Source: Candidatus Bipolaricaulota bacterium
Lineage (GTDB): Bacteria > Bipolaricaulota > Bipolaricaulia > Bipolaricaulales > Bipolaricaulaceae
Reading direction: 5' to 3'
Length of the DNA stretch: 64,000 bases
Assembly: GCA_025060555.1 (NCBI GenBank)
Contig: JANXBC010000001.1
Span: forward strand, 12,631-76,630
The notes beneath the pieces were generated by a model, which was not told where the DNA came from, did not search any database, and saw only the letters and a program-made list of their open reading frames with translations. The position numbers and the translations under genes were made by a program. Positions 1 through 8,167 of the stretch are shown here, piece by piece (within the stretch, counting starts at the first letter, position 1; every line of letters begins with the position of its first letter).

Positions 1-1
1 A

Positions 2-682
2 GCGATTCATTGTTTTTGCCATGCGGTGCCGGGGAAATATCACCTCATGGGCGTGATCCTCTCGGCTGGGGCCTCTCTCCGCTGGTTCCGCGATGTCTTG
101 GGCTCCGAGGAAAAGGAGGTGGGGAGTCGAACGGGCCTTGACCCATACGAGCTCTTTACGCGGGAGGCGGAATTTGCCCCCCCTGGAGCGGACGGGCTTT
201 TTTTCCTCCCCTATCTCTCAGGCGAGCGCACTCCCCACATGGATCCGGCCGCGCGAGGGGCTTGGATTGGCCTTTCCCTTGCCCATCGCCGCCCCCATCT
301 TGTGCGCGCACTTTTGGAAGGGGTCGCCTTTGCCCTAAAAGACGCCTTTGTGCGCATCCAGCGTTTGGGCCCGGACCCGCGGGAACTCCGCGCCGTAGGT
401 GGAGGGATGCGAAGTTCCCTTTGGCGCACGGTCATCGCCTCTGTTTTGGAGGTCCCGTTACGACGTCTGGCAGTGGAGGAAGGAGCCGCCTATGGAGCTG
501 CGCTCTTGGCCGGTGTTGGAGCAAAGCTTTACAATGACGTCTACGAAGCCGTGGATAAAGCCGTGAAACTTCATGCTGAATGCACTTTACCAGATCCTCG
601 TCTTGTGCAAATCTACCAAAAGATTTACCCCCTTTATGCCCGTCTCTATCCCTCCCTTAAGGCTACGGGGGTTTTCACATGA
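2..682 (+). CDS. xylB: Xylulokinase (FGGY family), C-terminal part, cut by left edge
   Basis: This is the C-terminal half of a sugar kinase that phosphorylates D-xylulose with ATP in the cytoplasm. The frame is open to base 2 and already reads conserved kinase sequence (CHAVPGKYHLMGVILSAG), so the real start lies outside the window and the GTG at 26 is not it. The visible 226 residues form the second actin-like FGGY domain, with the PYLSGERTPH block typical of XylB and the nucleotide-binding VGGGMRSSLW and EEGAAYGAAL segments. The stop overlaps the next ATG by four bases (ATGA), so it is the upstream member of the sugar-transport operon. FGGY kinases differ in substrate; xylulose is inferred from the motif and the transporter context. 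Confidence 0.88.
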   Translation, partial: AIHCFCHAVPGKYHLMGVILSAGASLRWFRDVLGSEEKEVGSRTGLDPYELFTREAEFAPPGADGLFFLPYLSGERTPHMDPAARGAWIGLSLAHRRPHLVRALLEGVAFALKDAFVRIQRLGPDPRELRAVGGGMRSSLWRTVIASVLEVPLRRLAVEEGAAYGAALLAGVGAKLYNDVYEAVDKAVKLHAECTLPDPRLVQIYQKIYPLYARLYPSLKATGVFT

Positions 683-1545
683 TCGAAAAAATAGCTTTTG
701 GAAGGACAGGCCACCACAGCACGCGCGTGATCTTCGGCGGGTTCGCCTTGTCTAACGCTGACGAGTACCAGGCTGACAGAACGCTAGAAATCCTTCTTTC
801 CTATGGGATCAATCACATCGACACGGCTCGTGATTACGGAAAATCCGAGGAACTGATCGGTAGGTGGATGCGGCGCCACCGCGCCGATTTCTTCCTCGCC
901 ACAAAAACTTCGGCCAGGACTTACCGGGGAGCCAGGGAGGATATCCTGCGCTCTCTTACGCTTCTTAAAGTAGAAAACGTGGACCTCCTGCAGCTGCATA
1001 ACTTAGTGGATCCGAAAGAGTGGGAACAGGCTTTGGCCCCAGGTGGAGCCTTGGAAGCGCTCGTCGAGGCGAAAGAACAGGGGCTGACACGCTTCCTTGG
1101 GATCACTGGGCATGGCCTTATGGCCCCGCACATGCATCGGCAAAGCATCGGCCGTTTCCCGTTTGACTCCGTTCTCGTCCCTTACAATTGGGTACTTATG
1201 CAAATCCCAAGTTATGCCAAGGATTTTCTCGCTCTCTACGAGGAATGCCGCCGCAAGAACATCGCGATTCAGACAATCAAAGCCCTGGCGCGCAGACTCT
1301 GGCCAGGTCCACCCGCCGGTAACACCTGGTATGAACCGCTACAGGACCAAGAGGATATTACCCGCGCTGTTCACTGGGTGTTAGCTAAACCCGGGCTCTT
1401 CCTAAACTCTGTTGGTGACCTTGACCTTCTCCCTAAGGTGCTTCAGGCGGCTGCCACCTTCGACCCTGAAAAACCACCGCGTGAAGAAGAAATGATGGAA
1501 ATGGTCAGGCGCTTGGGAATGGAACCGATTTTTTCCCCATCATGA
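679..1545 (+). CDS. Aldo/keto reductase
   Basis: A 288-residue NAD(P)H-dependent oxidoreductase with the TIM-barrel aldo/keto reductase fold. The expected tetrad is visible: Asp in HIDTARDYG (near residue 50), Tyr in the same segment, Lys in LATKTSA (near 75) and His in LLQLHN (near 110). It has no signal peptide and is cytoplasmic. It overlaps both the kinase before it and the permease after it by four bases, so the three are translationally coupled and it probably acts on a sugar or sugar-derived aldehyde taken up by the transporter. The exact substrate cannot be read from sequence. Confidence 0.85.
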   Translation: MIEKIAFGRTGHHSTRVIFGGFALSNADEYQADRTLEILLSYGINHIDTARDYGKSEELIGRWMRRHRADFFLATKTSARTYRGAREDILRSLTLLKVENVDLLQLHNLVDPKEWEQALAPGGALEALVEAKEQGLTRFLGITGHGLMAPHMHRQSIGRFPFDSVLVPYNWVLMQIPSYAKDFLALYEECRRKNIAIQTIKALARRLWPGPPAGNTWYEPLQDQEDITRAVHWVLAKPGLFLNSVGDLDLLPKVLQAAATFDPEKPPREEEMMEMVRRLGMEPIFSPS

Positions 1546-2522
1546 GAAGGATTACGGCGATTCCCCAACTCCTACGTAAATTATTTTTAGAGCGCGCCAC
1601 TGCCGGGATATTCTTGGCTCTTTTGGCAATAATTTTGGTTACTGGCATTGTAAACCCGCGCTTTTTCTCCGCGTATAACCTGCAAACTTTGGGTCGCCAA
1701 CTCGTTATTTTTGGATTTCTTGCCATCGGGGAAACATTCGTGATTGTCACGGGCGGGATTGACCTTTCTGTTGGTTCCTTGACGGCATTGCTTAATGTGC
1801 TTTTGGCGCTATTTATGACGCGCGGCTTGGGTACAGCTGGAGGCATATTGGCCACGCTTGCCATTGCCATCGCTTTTGGTCTTTGGCACGGATTGTTCGT
1901 CACAAAACTTAGGGTGCCAGCCTTCATCATAACATTGGGCTCTTTTGTGGGTGCGAAGGGCCTTGCGGCTTTGATCACAAAAGGGTGGCCAATAAGCGGT
2001 TTGCCAAGCGGTTTTTCTCAGCTGTGGGAGGGAATGATTTTCAGGGTCATCCCTGTCCCAGTGTTGGCATTTGTGGTTGTTGCGATCTTCGCGCACTTTC
2101 TCCTTGGGTACACGGTTTGGGGGCGACATTTGTACGCAATAGGTGGGGATATCGAAGCAGCACGACGCTTCGGCATCAAGATCGATGCCTTAAGGATCAT
2201 GGCGTACATCATCAGCGCCTTGTCCGCCGGGGTTGTGGCCCTGTTCATCGCGGCCCGCTTGAACCAAGGAAACCCCACGGTGGGGACACTCTACGAAATG
2301 TACGCCATCGCCGCGGTCGTGATCGGTGGGGCGAGCCTCTTTGGCGGAGAAGGTTCGATCATCGGCTCCATTGTTGGCGCCTGCATCATAAGTGTGCTGT
2401 GGAATGCCCTGGTTCTTATGCGCGTCTCGGCTTACTGGCATGAAGTAACAGTGGGAGCAATAATCGTAGCCGCAGTCACAGTGGACATCCTTCGGCGCCG
2501 CAGGATCCAACAACCGGGTTGA
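1542..2522 (+). CDS. Sugar ABC transporter permease (RbsC/XylH type)
   Basis: A 326-residue polytopic membrane protein of the branched-chain/ribose-type permease family (BPD_transp_2). It shows about nine hydrophobic segments and the family hallmark GETFVIVTGGIDLSVGS near residues 65-80, plus the cytoplasmic loop RHLYAIGGDIEAARRFGI that contacts the ATPase. It starts at an ATG overlapping the reductase stop. With the binding protein at 2671 and the ATPase at 3862 it makes a complete CUT2-type importer, probably for a pentose given the neighbouring xylulokinase. Confidence 0.9.
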   Translation: MRRITAIPQLLRKLFLERATAGIFLALLAIILVTGIVNPRFFSAYNLQTLGRQLVIFGFLAIGETFVIVTGGIDLSVGSLTALLNVLLALFMTRGLGTAGGILATLAIAIAFGLWHGLFVTKLRVPAFIITLGSFVGAKGLAALITKGWPISGLPSGFSQLWEGMIFRVIPVPVLAFVVVAIFAHFLLGYTVWGRHLYAIGGDIEAARRFGIKIDALRIMAYIISALSAGVVALFIAARLNQGNPTVGTLYEMYAIAAVVIGGASLFGGEGSIIGSIVGACIISVLWNALVLMRVSAYWHEVTVGAIIVAAVTVDILRRRRIQQPG

Positions 2523-2558
2523 ACTAGCCCAAGTTTTCTTCTCATAAAAGTACACCGC

Positions 2559-2586
2559 TTGACACACGATATAGAATAGACATAAT
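2559..2586 (+). promoter_or_regulatory. Sigma-70-like promoter upstream of the binding protein
   Basis: TTGACA at 2559-2564 and CATAAT at 2581-2586 are separated by 16 bases. It would start transcription near 2593 and give the binding protein its own transcript, in keeping with the excess of binding protein usually needed over permease. Confidence 0.6.
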
Positions 2587-2605
2587 ACATCATGCCACTT
2601 TTAAG

Positions 2606-2615
2606 AAGGAGGTGA
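2606..2615 (+). other. Orphan perfect Shine-Dalgarno in leader
   Basis: AAGGAGGTGA matches the anti-SD perfectly but no ATG, GTG or TTG stands at the normal distance after it. The binding-protein gene uses a second SD about 45 bases further on. It could be a ribosome standby site or the start signal of a very short leader peptide. Confidence 0.4.
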
Positions 2616-2670
2616 CGCTCGGGAAAAGTCGAAAAGTATAGGAAGCTACTTGAACACAGGGGGTGAAACC

Positions 2671-3804
2671 ATGAGGAGGTGGGCAACGCTTTTAGGGATT
2701 TTGGTCATCGGTCTAAGCCTGTTGGGGTTCGGTGCGGAGAAAATTGCCATTGGGGTGCTTGGCAAATGCGTACATCCCTATTGGGACGTGGTTCGGATTG
2801 GGGTGGAAGCCGCGGCCGCAAAGCTCCCGGATGTACAGGCCACGTTCTGGGTGCCCTTGATCGAGGATATTCCCGGACAAATAAGCACCGTCGAGGCGTG
2901 GATTGCCGCCAAATATCAAGCCCTTTCCTTGGCGCCTTCTGACCCCGCCGCCATGGCCGGGGTTATCAAGCGCGCGTTGGAAGCGGGGATCCCTGTGATC
3001 ACCCATGATACGGACGCCCCAGGAACGGGTCGGTATTTCTACCTCGGAACGGGCAACTACGCCTTCGGCAGAGCTGCCGGCGAAGCCATGCTCAAACTCT
3101 TGGGTGGGCCAGAAGCTGCGCGCGGGAAGAAGGTGGTCATCATCACCGGCTCCTTGACCGCCCTAAACTCGCTGGAGCGGATCAAAGGGTTCCGCGACGT
3201 CGTTGAGCCGGCTGGCGTCATCGTCTTGGACGTCTTAAACGACCGTGAGGATGTTTCCACGGCGATAAGCTTGGTGGAAGCGGCTATTTCTGCCTACCCT
3301 GACCTTGCGGGAATCTATGGGGTCTATGCGGCTAGCACAACCGGCCTTGCCCGTGCGCTAGAGACCGCGGGGAAAACAGCGCAAATCTTCGGGGTCGGTG
3401 TCGACACGATCAAAGAGCACCTCCAGTTCCTGGAGAAAGGTGCGCTGGATACAGTCGTTGGGCAGCGTCAGTACTACATGGGCTACCACAGCGTGACCTT
3501 GATGCGGGTTGCCGTAAAGTACGGGATGGAGCGGGTGATAGCCGCCCTGGCGACCACGGGAGCCCTGCAGGCCCAAGGCCTTGGAAAGACGGAGATCCTC
3601 AAATTCTTAAGCCCTGTCTTTCCCGCAGAGCTTGTGGATACGATTGGGTTGATCCTTGACACCGGGATTGTCGTGCGCGTTGGCGGCGCCCCCGACGGCG
3701 CTATGTTCTTGGACACGGGCTCAGACGTCGTTACCCGCGAGAATCTAGAGGAGATGTTAGCTACTTGGAAAGCCATGGGTCTACCCATGGAGCTTTTCCG
3801 CTAG
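2671..3804 (+). CDS. Sugar ABC transporter substrate-binding protein
   Basis: A 377-residue periplasmic sugar-binding protein (Peripla_BP_4, RbsB-like). It begins with a Sec signal peptide (MRRWATLLGILVIGLSLLGFGA), followed by two alpha/beta lobes; PVITHDTDAPGTGRYFYLG is the typical hinge-proximal sugar-binding segment. The ATG at 2671 is chosen over an upstream in-frame TTG at 2650 because a GGGGGTGA Shine-Dalgarno lies just before it and the signal peptide begins there. It has its own promoter at 2559 and is followed by a strong hairpin at 3818. Ligand is probably a pentose, inferred from xylulokinase in the operon. Confidence 0.88.
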   Translation: MRRWATLLGILVIGLSLLGFGAEKIAIGVLGKCVHPYWDVVRIGVEAAAAKLPDVQATFWVPLIEDIPGQISTVEAWIAAKYQALSLAPSDPAAMAGVIKRALEAGIPVITHDTDAPGTGRYFYLGTGNYAFGRAAGEAMLKLLGGPEAARGKKVVIITGSLTALNSLERIKGFRDVVEPAGVIVLDVLNDREDVSTAISLVEAAISAYPDLAGIYGVYAASTTGLARALETAGKTAQIFGVGVDTIKEHLQFLEKGALDTVVGQRQYYMGYHSVTLMRVAVKYGMERVIAALATTGALQAQGLGKTEILKFLSPVFPAELVDTIGLILDTGIVVRVGGAPDGAMFLDTGSDVVTRENLEEMLATWKAMGLPMELFR

Positions 3805-3817
3805 AAAAGCGAACGGC

Positions 3818-3848
3818 AAAGGGGCCCTGTTTCAACCAGGGCCCCTTT
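3818..3848 (+). terminator. Hairpin terminator/attenuator between binding protein and ATPase
   Basis: A perfect 12-bp GC-rich stem (3818-3829 with 3837-3848) has a 7-base loop and only a weak T-run after it. It ends 13 bases before the ATPase start, so it most likely trims the transcript and lowers ATPase expression relative to the binding protein. Confidence 0.7.
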
Positions 3849-3861
3849 ACACTTTATCCTG

Positions 3862-4635
3862 ATGGATAACGAGTTTTTTCTCTTAGCGCGGGATATTCAT
3901 AAGAGGTTCGGTGCTGTTCAAGCTTTGCGCGGGGTGGATTTCGAGGTGCGCTATGGCGAAGTCGTGGGTCTAGTCGGTGATAATGGCGCAGGAAAATCCA
4001 CCCTCATGAAGATTTTGGCCGGGGCCTTGCCCCCAGATCGTGGTGAGATTTGGATCGAGGGCAAACGCGCAAATATCTCTTCTCCGCACGATTCCCGCCG
4101 ATATGGCATCGAGATGGTCTATCAAGATTTGGCCCTCGCAGGCAACCTCGATGCTCCCGCTAATGTTTTCATGGGGCGAGAAAAAACGCACCGCTTTTGG
4201 AAGCTAACGACGCCGGTGCTCCATCGACGGGAAATGGAGAAGGTTACCGGAGAACTTCTTTTGCGCTTAGGCGTACAGTTGCCAAACCTAAGACAGAGGG
4301 TGCGGTACTTGTCAGGTGGGCAGCGCCAAGCTGTGGCTATCGCCCGGACCCTCTTGGCGCAGGCGAAGCTAGTGATTATGGACGAGCCCACCGCGGCCCT
4401 CGGGGTATCGGAAGCAGAACGTGTGCTTGACCTCATCCGTCGTCTCAAAGAGGAAGGTATTTCTGTGGTGTTCATCACCCACCGTCTCCCCCATATATTT
4501 GCAGTATGCGATAGGATCGTAGTGCTTCGCGCCGGAAAACGTGTTGGTGAGCGCACAACGTGCGAAACCACCATGGAAGAAATCACACAGCTTATCGTGG
4601 GTGGCAAAACTGACGTGAAATACGAGAGAGAGTAA
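3862..4635 (+). CDS. Sugar ABC transporter ATP-binding protein (single domain)
   Basis: A 257-residue cytoplasmic ATPase that powers the importer encoded just upstream. Walker A (GDNGAGKST, near residue 40), the ABC signature LSGGQRQ (near 150), Walker B LVIMDEPTAALG (near 170) and the switch histidine in ITHRL are all intact. CUT2 sugar importers usually use a double-length ATPase such as RbsA (about 500 residues); here a single domain is present, as in FrcA-type systems, and would act as a homodimer. A hairpin separates it from the binding-protein gene. Confidence 0.88.
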   Translation: MDNEFFLLARDIHKRFGAVQALRGVDFEVRYGEVVGLVGDNGAGKSTLMKILAGALPPDRGEIWIEGKRANISSPHDSRRYGIEMVYQDLALAGNLDAPANVFMGREKTHRFWKLTTPVLHRREMEKVTGELLLRLGVQLPNLRQRVRYLSGGQRQAVAIARTLLAQAKLVIMDEPTAALGVSEAERVLDLIRRLKEEGISVVFITHRLPHIFAVCDRIVVLRAGKRVGERTTCETTMEEITQLIVGGKTDVKYERE

Positions 4636-4763
4636 TAATCCACAAGCCGCTTACCGTTGCCTCTCATGGACTTACACGTCTAGTAGCAGTTTTCTCCTTC
4701 AAGCCTAACCCTTTCTCTTCCGCATTTGCAACCTAGAATCTTTAGGCACCGGCGGATTAGCTT

Positions 4764-5846
4764 ATGATTCACAAGATGCCTGGCCGGGGTTGGGAAGAGC
4801 TTGTGCGTAGGGTGCAGGAGGAGACGGCTCGCCGCTATCGGGAGAATCTCCTCCGACCTCGCCCGTTTCATTCTGTTTGGGCACCACTTACTGTCTCGGC
4901 TTATGAAGAAGCCCACCAATTGAAGAACACCCTGCTTCAGGAGTGTGCAGGGCGCTCCCTCCTCGATTTCTATTCCGGCGAGGTGCACACCACGGAATAT
5001 GGTCCTGTCCTTTCTCTTTGGGAAACGCCCCCGATCAAGCCCTTTATTCCTGAACGGGAGGTAGGCGAAGCTTGGATCATGCAGACCCTGCGCCTGTTAC
5101 ATGGGATTGGCAAAGCTACTGAGGCGCGCTTGAAACTCTCCGGCTACGTCACCCTGCGGGACCTCCTTTTTCATCCGCGCTGGGCTTGGCAAGTGGAGCG
5201 GATCCTGGAGGCTGTGGAGAGACGGGACCTTCATACCCTTAACCATCTGGTAGCTCGTTGGTTTCCCGTGTCCCATCCCATCGCTCTAGCCCTTCTTGGG
5301 TTCGTGAAGCCCGAAGAGATCGTTTTCCTCGACATCGAAACCCTTGGGCTCTACACCGAGGCCGTCATTCTCATTGGCCTTGCCTACCCACAAAACGGCG
5401 TCCTCCTCGTCAAGCACCTTGTTGTGCGAGAGATTGCTGAGGAGCTCCCGGTTCTCGTCGCTTTGCTCAAAGAGCTCCAAAGGGCAAAGGCGCTTGTTAC
5501 CTATAACGGGCGAGCCTTCGATGTCAACTTCATCCAGGCCCGGCTGCGTTATTACGACCTTCCCCATAAAATCGACCTTCCGAATTTCGATCTCCTCCCG
5601 TTCACGCGGCGCTGTTTCCGGGAGTCCCTCCCCAACTGCCGCCTGGAGACCGTGGAGAAAGCCATTTCCGTGGAGCGCACGATCAACATCCCCAGCGCCC
5701 TCGTGCCCGAGTTCTACATGGAATATCTGCGGGAGAAGAACGTTGGGCCGTTGGTGGCCATCATCGAGCACAACCGTCAAGATCTTCTTTCCCTCGTTCT
5801 TATTTTGCGGAAGCTTTGGGAGGAGTTGGTGATGCGTGGCCTTTGA
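4764..5846 (+). CDS. mrfB: MrfB/YprB-like RNase H-fold exonuclease
   Basis: A 360-residue DEDD-type nuclease. The three exonuclease motifs are present: FLDIETLGL (Asp and Glu, near residue 190), LVTYNGRAFDVNFI (Asp, near 255) and EHNRQDLLSL (His and Asp, near 345). A helix-hairpin-helix-like HGIGKATEARLKLSGY segment lies near residue 115. The gene overlaps the helicase at 5836 by 11 bases. In Bacillus subtilis the same pair (YprB/YprA, renamed MrfB/MrfA) repairs mitomycin C adducts; that function is transferred from the family. There is a 128-base gap upstream with no obvious promoter. Confidence 0.85.
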   Translation: MIHKMPGRGWEELVRRVQEETARRYRENLLRPRPFHSVWAPLTVSAYEEAHQLKNTLLQECAGRSLLDFYSGEVHTTEYGPVLSLWETPPIKPFIPEREVGEAWIMQTLRLLHGIGKATEARLKLSGYVTLRDLLFHPRWAWQVERILEAVERRDLHTLNHLVARWFPVSHPIALALLGFVKPEEIVFLDIETLGLYTEAVILIGLAYPQNGVLLVKHLVVREIAEELPVLVALLKELQRAKALVTYNGRAFDVNFIQARLRYYDLPHKIDLPNFDLLPFTRRCFRESLPNCRLETVEKAISVERTINIPSALVPEFYMEYLREKNVGPLVAIIEHNRQDLLSLVLILRKLWEELVMRGL

Positions 5847-8067
5847 AGAGCTTTTGCGGGACCTTGTTAGCCAAGACTGGTACGCTGGGCAGATCGTGGC
5901 CACATTCACCCTACCTGGCAAGGCTCCGAATTACGCCGAGTCTCGCCTGAGCTTCCACCCCGCGGTCCAGGGGTTCCTGGAGCGCCAGGGGATAAGACTC
6001 TTCACCCACCAGGCCAAGGCTGCGGAGCTCATCCTCGCGGGAGAGCATGTGTTCATCACCACCCCCACGGCCTCGGGAAAAACCCTTGCCTTCAACCTCC
6101 CTGTCCTCTCCCGGCTCCTTGCGGACAAGGAGGCCACAGCCCTCTACCTCTACCCCTTGAAGGCCCTGACCCAGGACCAGCTTCTGAAGCTGCGGGAACT
6201 CGAGGCTGGGGTGGGGTTTTCTCTGCGGCCGGAGATCTACGACGGCGATACGCCCAGCGAGGTCCGCCCAAGGATCCGGGCCCAGGCCCGCATCCTCCTC
6301 ACCAACCCCTACGCTCTCCACCAGTACCTCCCCTGGCACCACAAATGGGCCCGCTTTCTTAGGAACCTGCGGTTCGTAGTGATCGACGAGGCCCACCACT
6401 ACCGTGGGGTGTTCGGCAGCCATGTGGCCCTTTTGCTCCGGCGGCTCCGGCGGATCCTCGCCCGCTACGGAGCTAAACCCCAGTTCATCCTGGCCTCCGC
6501 CACCATCGCCAACCCTGAGGAGCATGGGGAGAGGCTCATTGGCCAGCCCGTCGCAGTGGTGAAGGAGGACGGGGCGCCACGGGGCGAGAAAACCTTCGTG
6601 TTTTGGAACCCCTTCCTCGATACCAACACGTCCTGGTCCAATCAGGTGGCCTCCCTCATGGCCTTCCTCATCGGGGAGGGCCTCCAAACCCTGTGCTTCG
6701 CCACGTCGCGCCGGCTGGCGGAAGTGCTCGCAACCCAGGCCCAGGCCAAGCTCCCGGGCAAACGGGTCATGGCCTACCGGGCCGGGTACCTGCCTGAGGA
6801 ACGGCGGGCCATCGAACGGGGGATCCGGGAGGGCGAGATCCACGGGGTCGTGTCCACCAACGCCTTGGAGCTTGGGGTGGACGTCGGCGGGCTGGACGCC
6901 GTAATTCTCGGGGGTTACCCGGGCTCGATCATCTCCGTGTGGCAGCAGGCGGGGCGGGCAGGCCGCGGCCCTAAACCCGCCCTCGTGTTCGTGGTGGGCC
7001 AGGGTGATCCACTAGACCAGTACTTCCTGCGCCATCCTGAAGAACTCCTTACTAGGCCGCATGAGCACGCCATCATCAACCCGAAAAATGGGCCCATTCT
7101 CTTTCGCCAGCTCCTTTGCGCCGCCGGGGAATTCCCCCTCACGACCAAGGACCTGGAGCTCTTCGGAGCGGAAGGTGACGTGGCCCACGCCCTCCTTGGG
7201 AGCGGTCTTGTCGCCGGGACGCCCGTGGGCCTCGTGTACGCCGGGACCGTGCCGGCTGTGGAGCTTGTGAACCTCAATAACCTCTCAGACCGGACGATTC
7301 GCATCGAGGTGGACGGGGAGACCTTGGAGACCATGGATTACGAGCGGGCCCTGAGGGAAGCCCATCCCGGCGCGGTCCTCCTGCACCAAGGCACGACCTA
7401 CCTCGTGCGTGAGCTCGATCTTGGGGAGGGTGTAGCCCGCTGCGTGTGGGAAGAGGTGGACTACTACACGGAGCCCCTCATCTGCGAAGACGTACGGATC
7501 CTGCGGGCCCTGGAGGAGCGGCGGTATGGGAATTTGCAGGTGGGGCTGGGCGAGGTGCGAGTGACCCAAGCGGTGCGGGCCTACCGGATGCGCCGGGCCG
7601 GGGTGACCTTGGGCGTAGAGGAACTTTCCCTGCCGCCGGTGGAGTTCGACACCGAGGGTGTGTGGTTTGCCCTGCCTCGGGAGCTTGCCCGCGACCTTGG
7701 GCCGGATTTGGCCGGGGCCCTACACGGCGCGGAGCACGCTCTCGTGGCCATCGCCCCCCTTCATGCCCTGGCCGACCGGTGGGACTTCGGCGGCCTCTCT
7801 ACCCCCTTCCATCCCGACCTCACTGCGCCGGCGGTCATCATTCACGAGACCTTCCCCAACGGCGTGGGACTAGCGCACAAACTTTTCTCGGTCCTTGAGG
7901 AATGGCTTAAAGCCGCGGCTGATCTTTTGGAAACCTGCCCATGCCAGGACGGCTGCCCCTCCTGCGTTCTTTCTCCACGCTGCGGCAACGAGAACGAGCC
8001 CATGAGTAAAAACGGTGCGGCCCAACTCCTGCGATACCTTGCGGAAAGCCTTGTCCGGCCGCGTTGA
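5836..8067 (+). CDS. mrfA: MrfA/YprA-like DEAD/DEAH-box helicase with DUF1998-type zinc domain
   Basis: A 743-residue superfamily 2 helicase. Visible motifs are Walker A TPTASGKT (near residue 75), DEAHHYRG (near 185), SAT (LASATIANP, near 220) and the C-terminal lobe ending in QQAGRAGRG (near 375). The C-terminus carries the DUF1998/MrfA zinc-binding domain with four cysteines in CPCQDGCPSC and SPRCGN (near residues 697-716). The GTG start lies inside the end of mrfB, so the two proteins are coupled and probably work as a helicase-nuclease pair in excision of DNA crosslinks or bulky adducts, as shown for the Bacillus homologues. A bulged hairpin with T-run follows. Confidence 0.88.
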   Translation: MAFEELLRDLVSQDWYAGQIVATFTLPGKAPNYAESRLSFHPAVQGFLERQGIRLFTHQAKAAELILAGEHVFITTPTASGKTLAFNLPVLSRLLADKEATALYLYPLKALTQDQLLKLRELEAGVGFSLRPEIYDGDTPSEVRPRIRAQARILLTNPYALHQYLPWHHKWARFLRNLRFVVIDEAHHYRGVFGSHVALLLRRLRRILARYGAKPQFILASATIANPEEHGERLIGQPVAVVKEDGAPRGEKTFVFWNPFLDTNTSWSNQVASLMAFLIGEGLQTLCFATSRRLAEVLATQAQAKLPGKRVMAYRAGYLPEERRAIERGIREGEIHGVVSTNALELGVDVGGLDAVILGGYPGSIISVWQQAGRAGRGPKPALVFVVGQGDPLDQYFLRHPEELLTRPHEHAIINPKNGPILFRQLLCAAGEFPLTTKDLELFGAEGDVAHALLGSGLVAGTPVGLVYAGTVPAVELVNLNNLSDRTIRIEVDGETLETMDYERALREAHPGAVLLHQGTTYLVRELDLGEGVARCVWEEVDYYTEPLICEDVRILRALEERRYGNLQVGLGEVRVTQAVRAYRMRRAGVTLGVEELSLPPVEFDTEGVWFALPRELARDLGPDLAGALHGAEHALVAIAPLHALADRWDFGGLSTPFHPDLTAPAVIIHETFPNGVGLAHKLFSVLEEWLKAAADLLETCPCQDGCPSCVLSPRCGNENEPMSKNGAAQLLRYLAESLVRPR

Positions 8068-8115
8068 GCGAGACCAGAAAACCTATGTAGACCATAAAGC
8101 ACAGCTTGCAAAGCC

Positions 8116-8153
8116 CCCGCTTTGTCCTGCCATTTGGGGAAAGGCGGGTTTTT
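8116..8153 (+). terminator. Probable rho-independent terminator after mrfA
   Basis: CCCGCTTT (8116-8123) pairs with AAAGGCGGG (8140-8148) leaving one bulged base, and five Ts follow. It lies between the convergent ends of mrfA and the usher-like gene. Confidence 0.55.
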
Positions 8154-8167
8154 CTAGGGCGCGTGCT

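Noticed and set aside
5911..6843. Minus-strand open frame of 310 codons inside mrfA.
   Set aside because: Shadow of the helicase; GC-rich codon use leaves long antisense frames.
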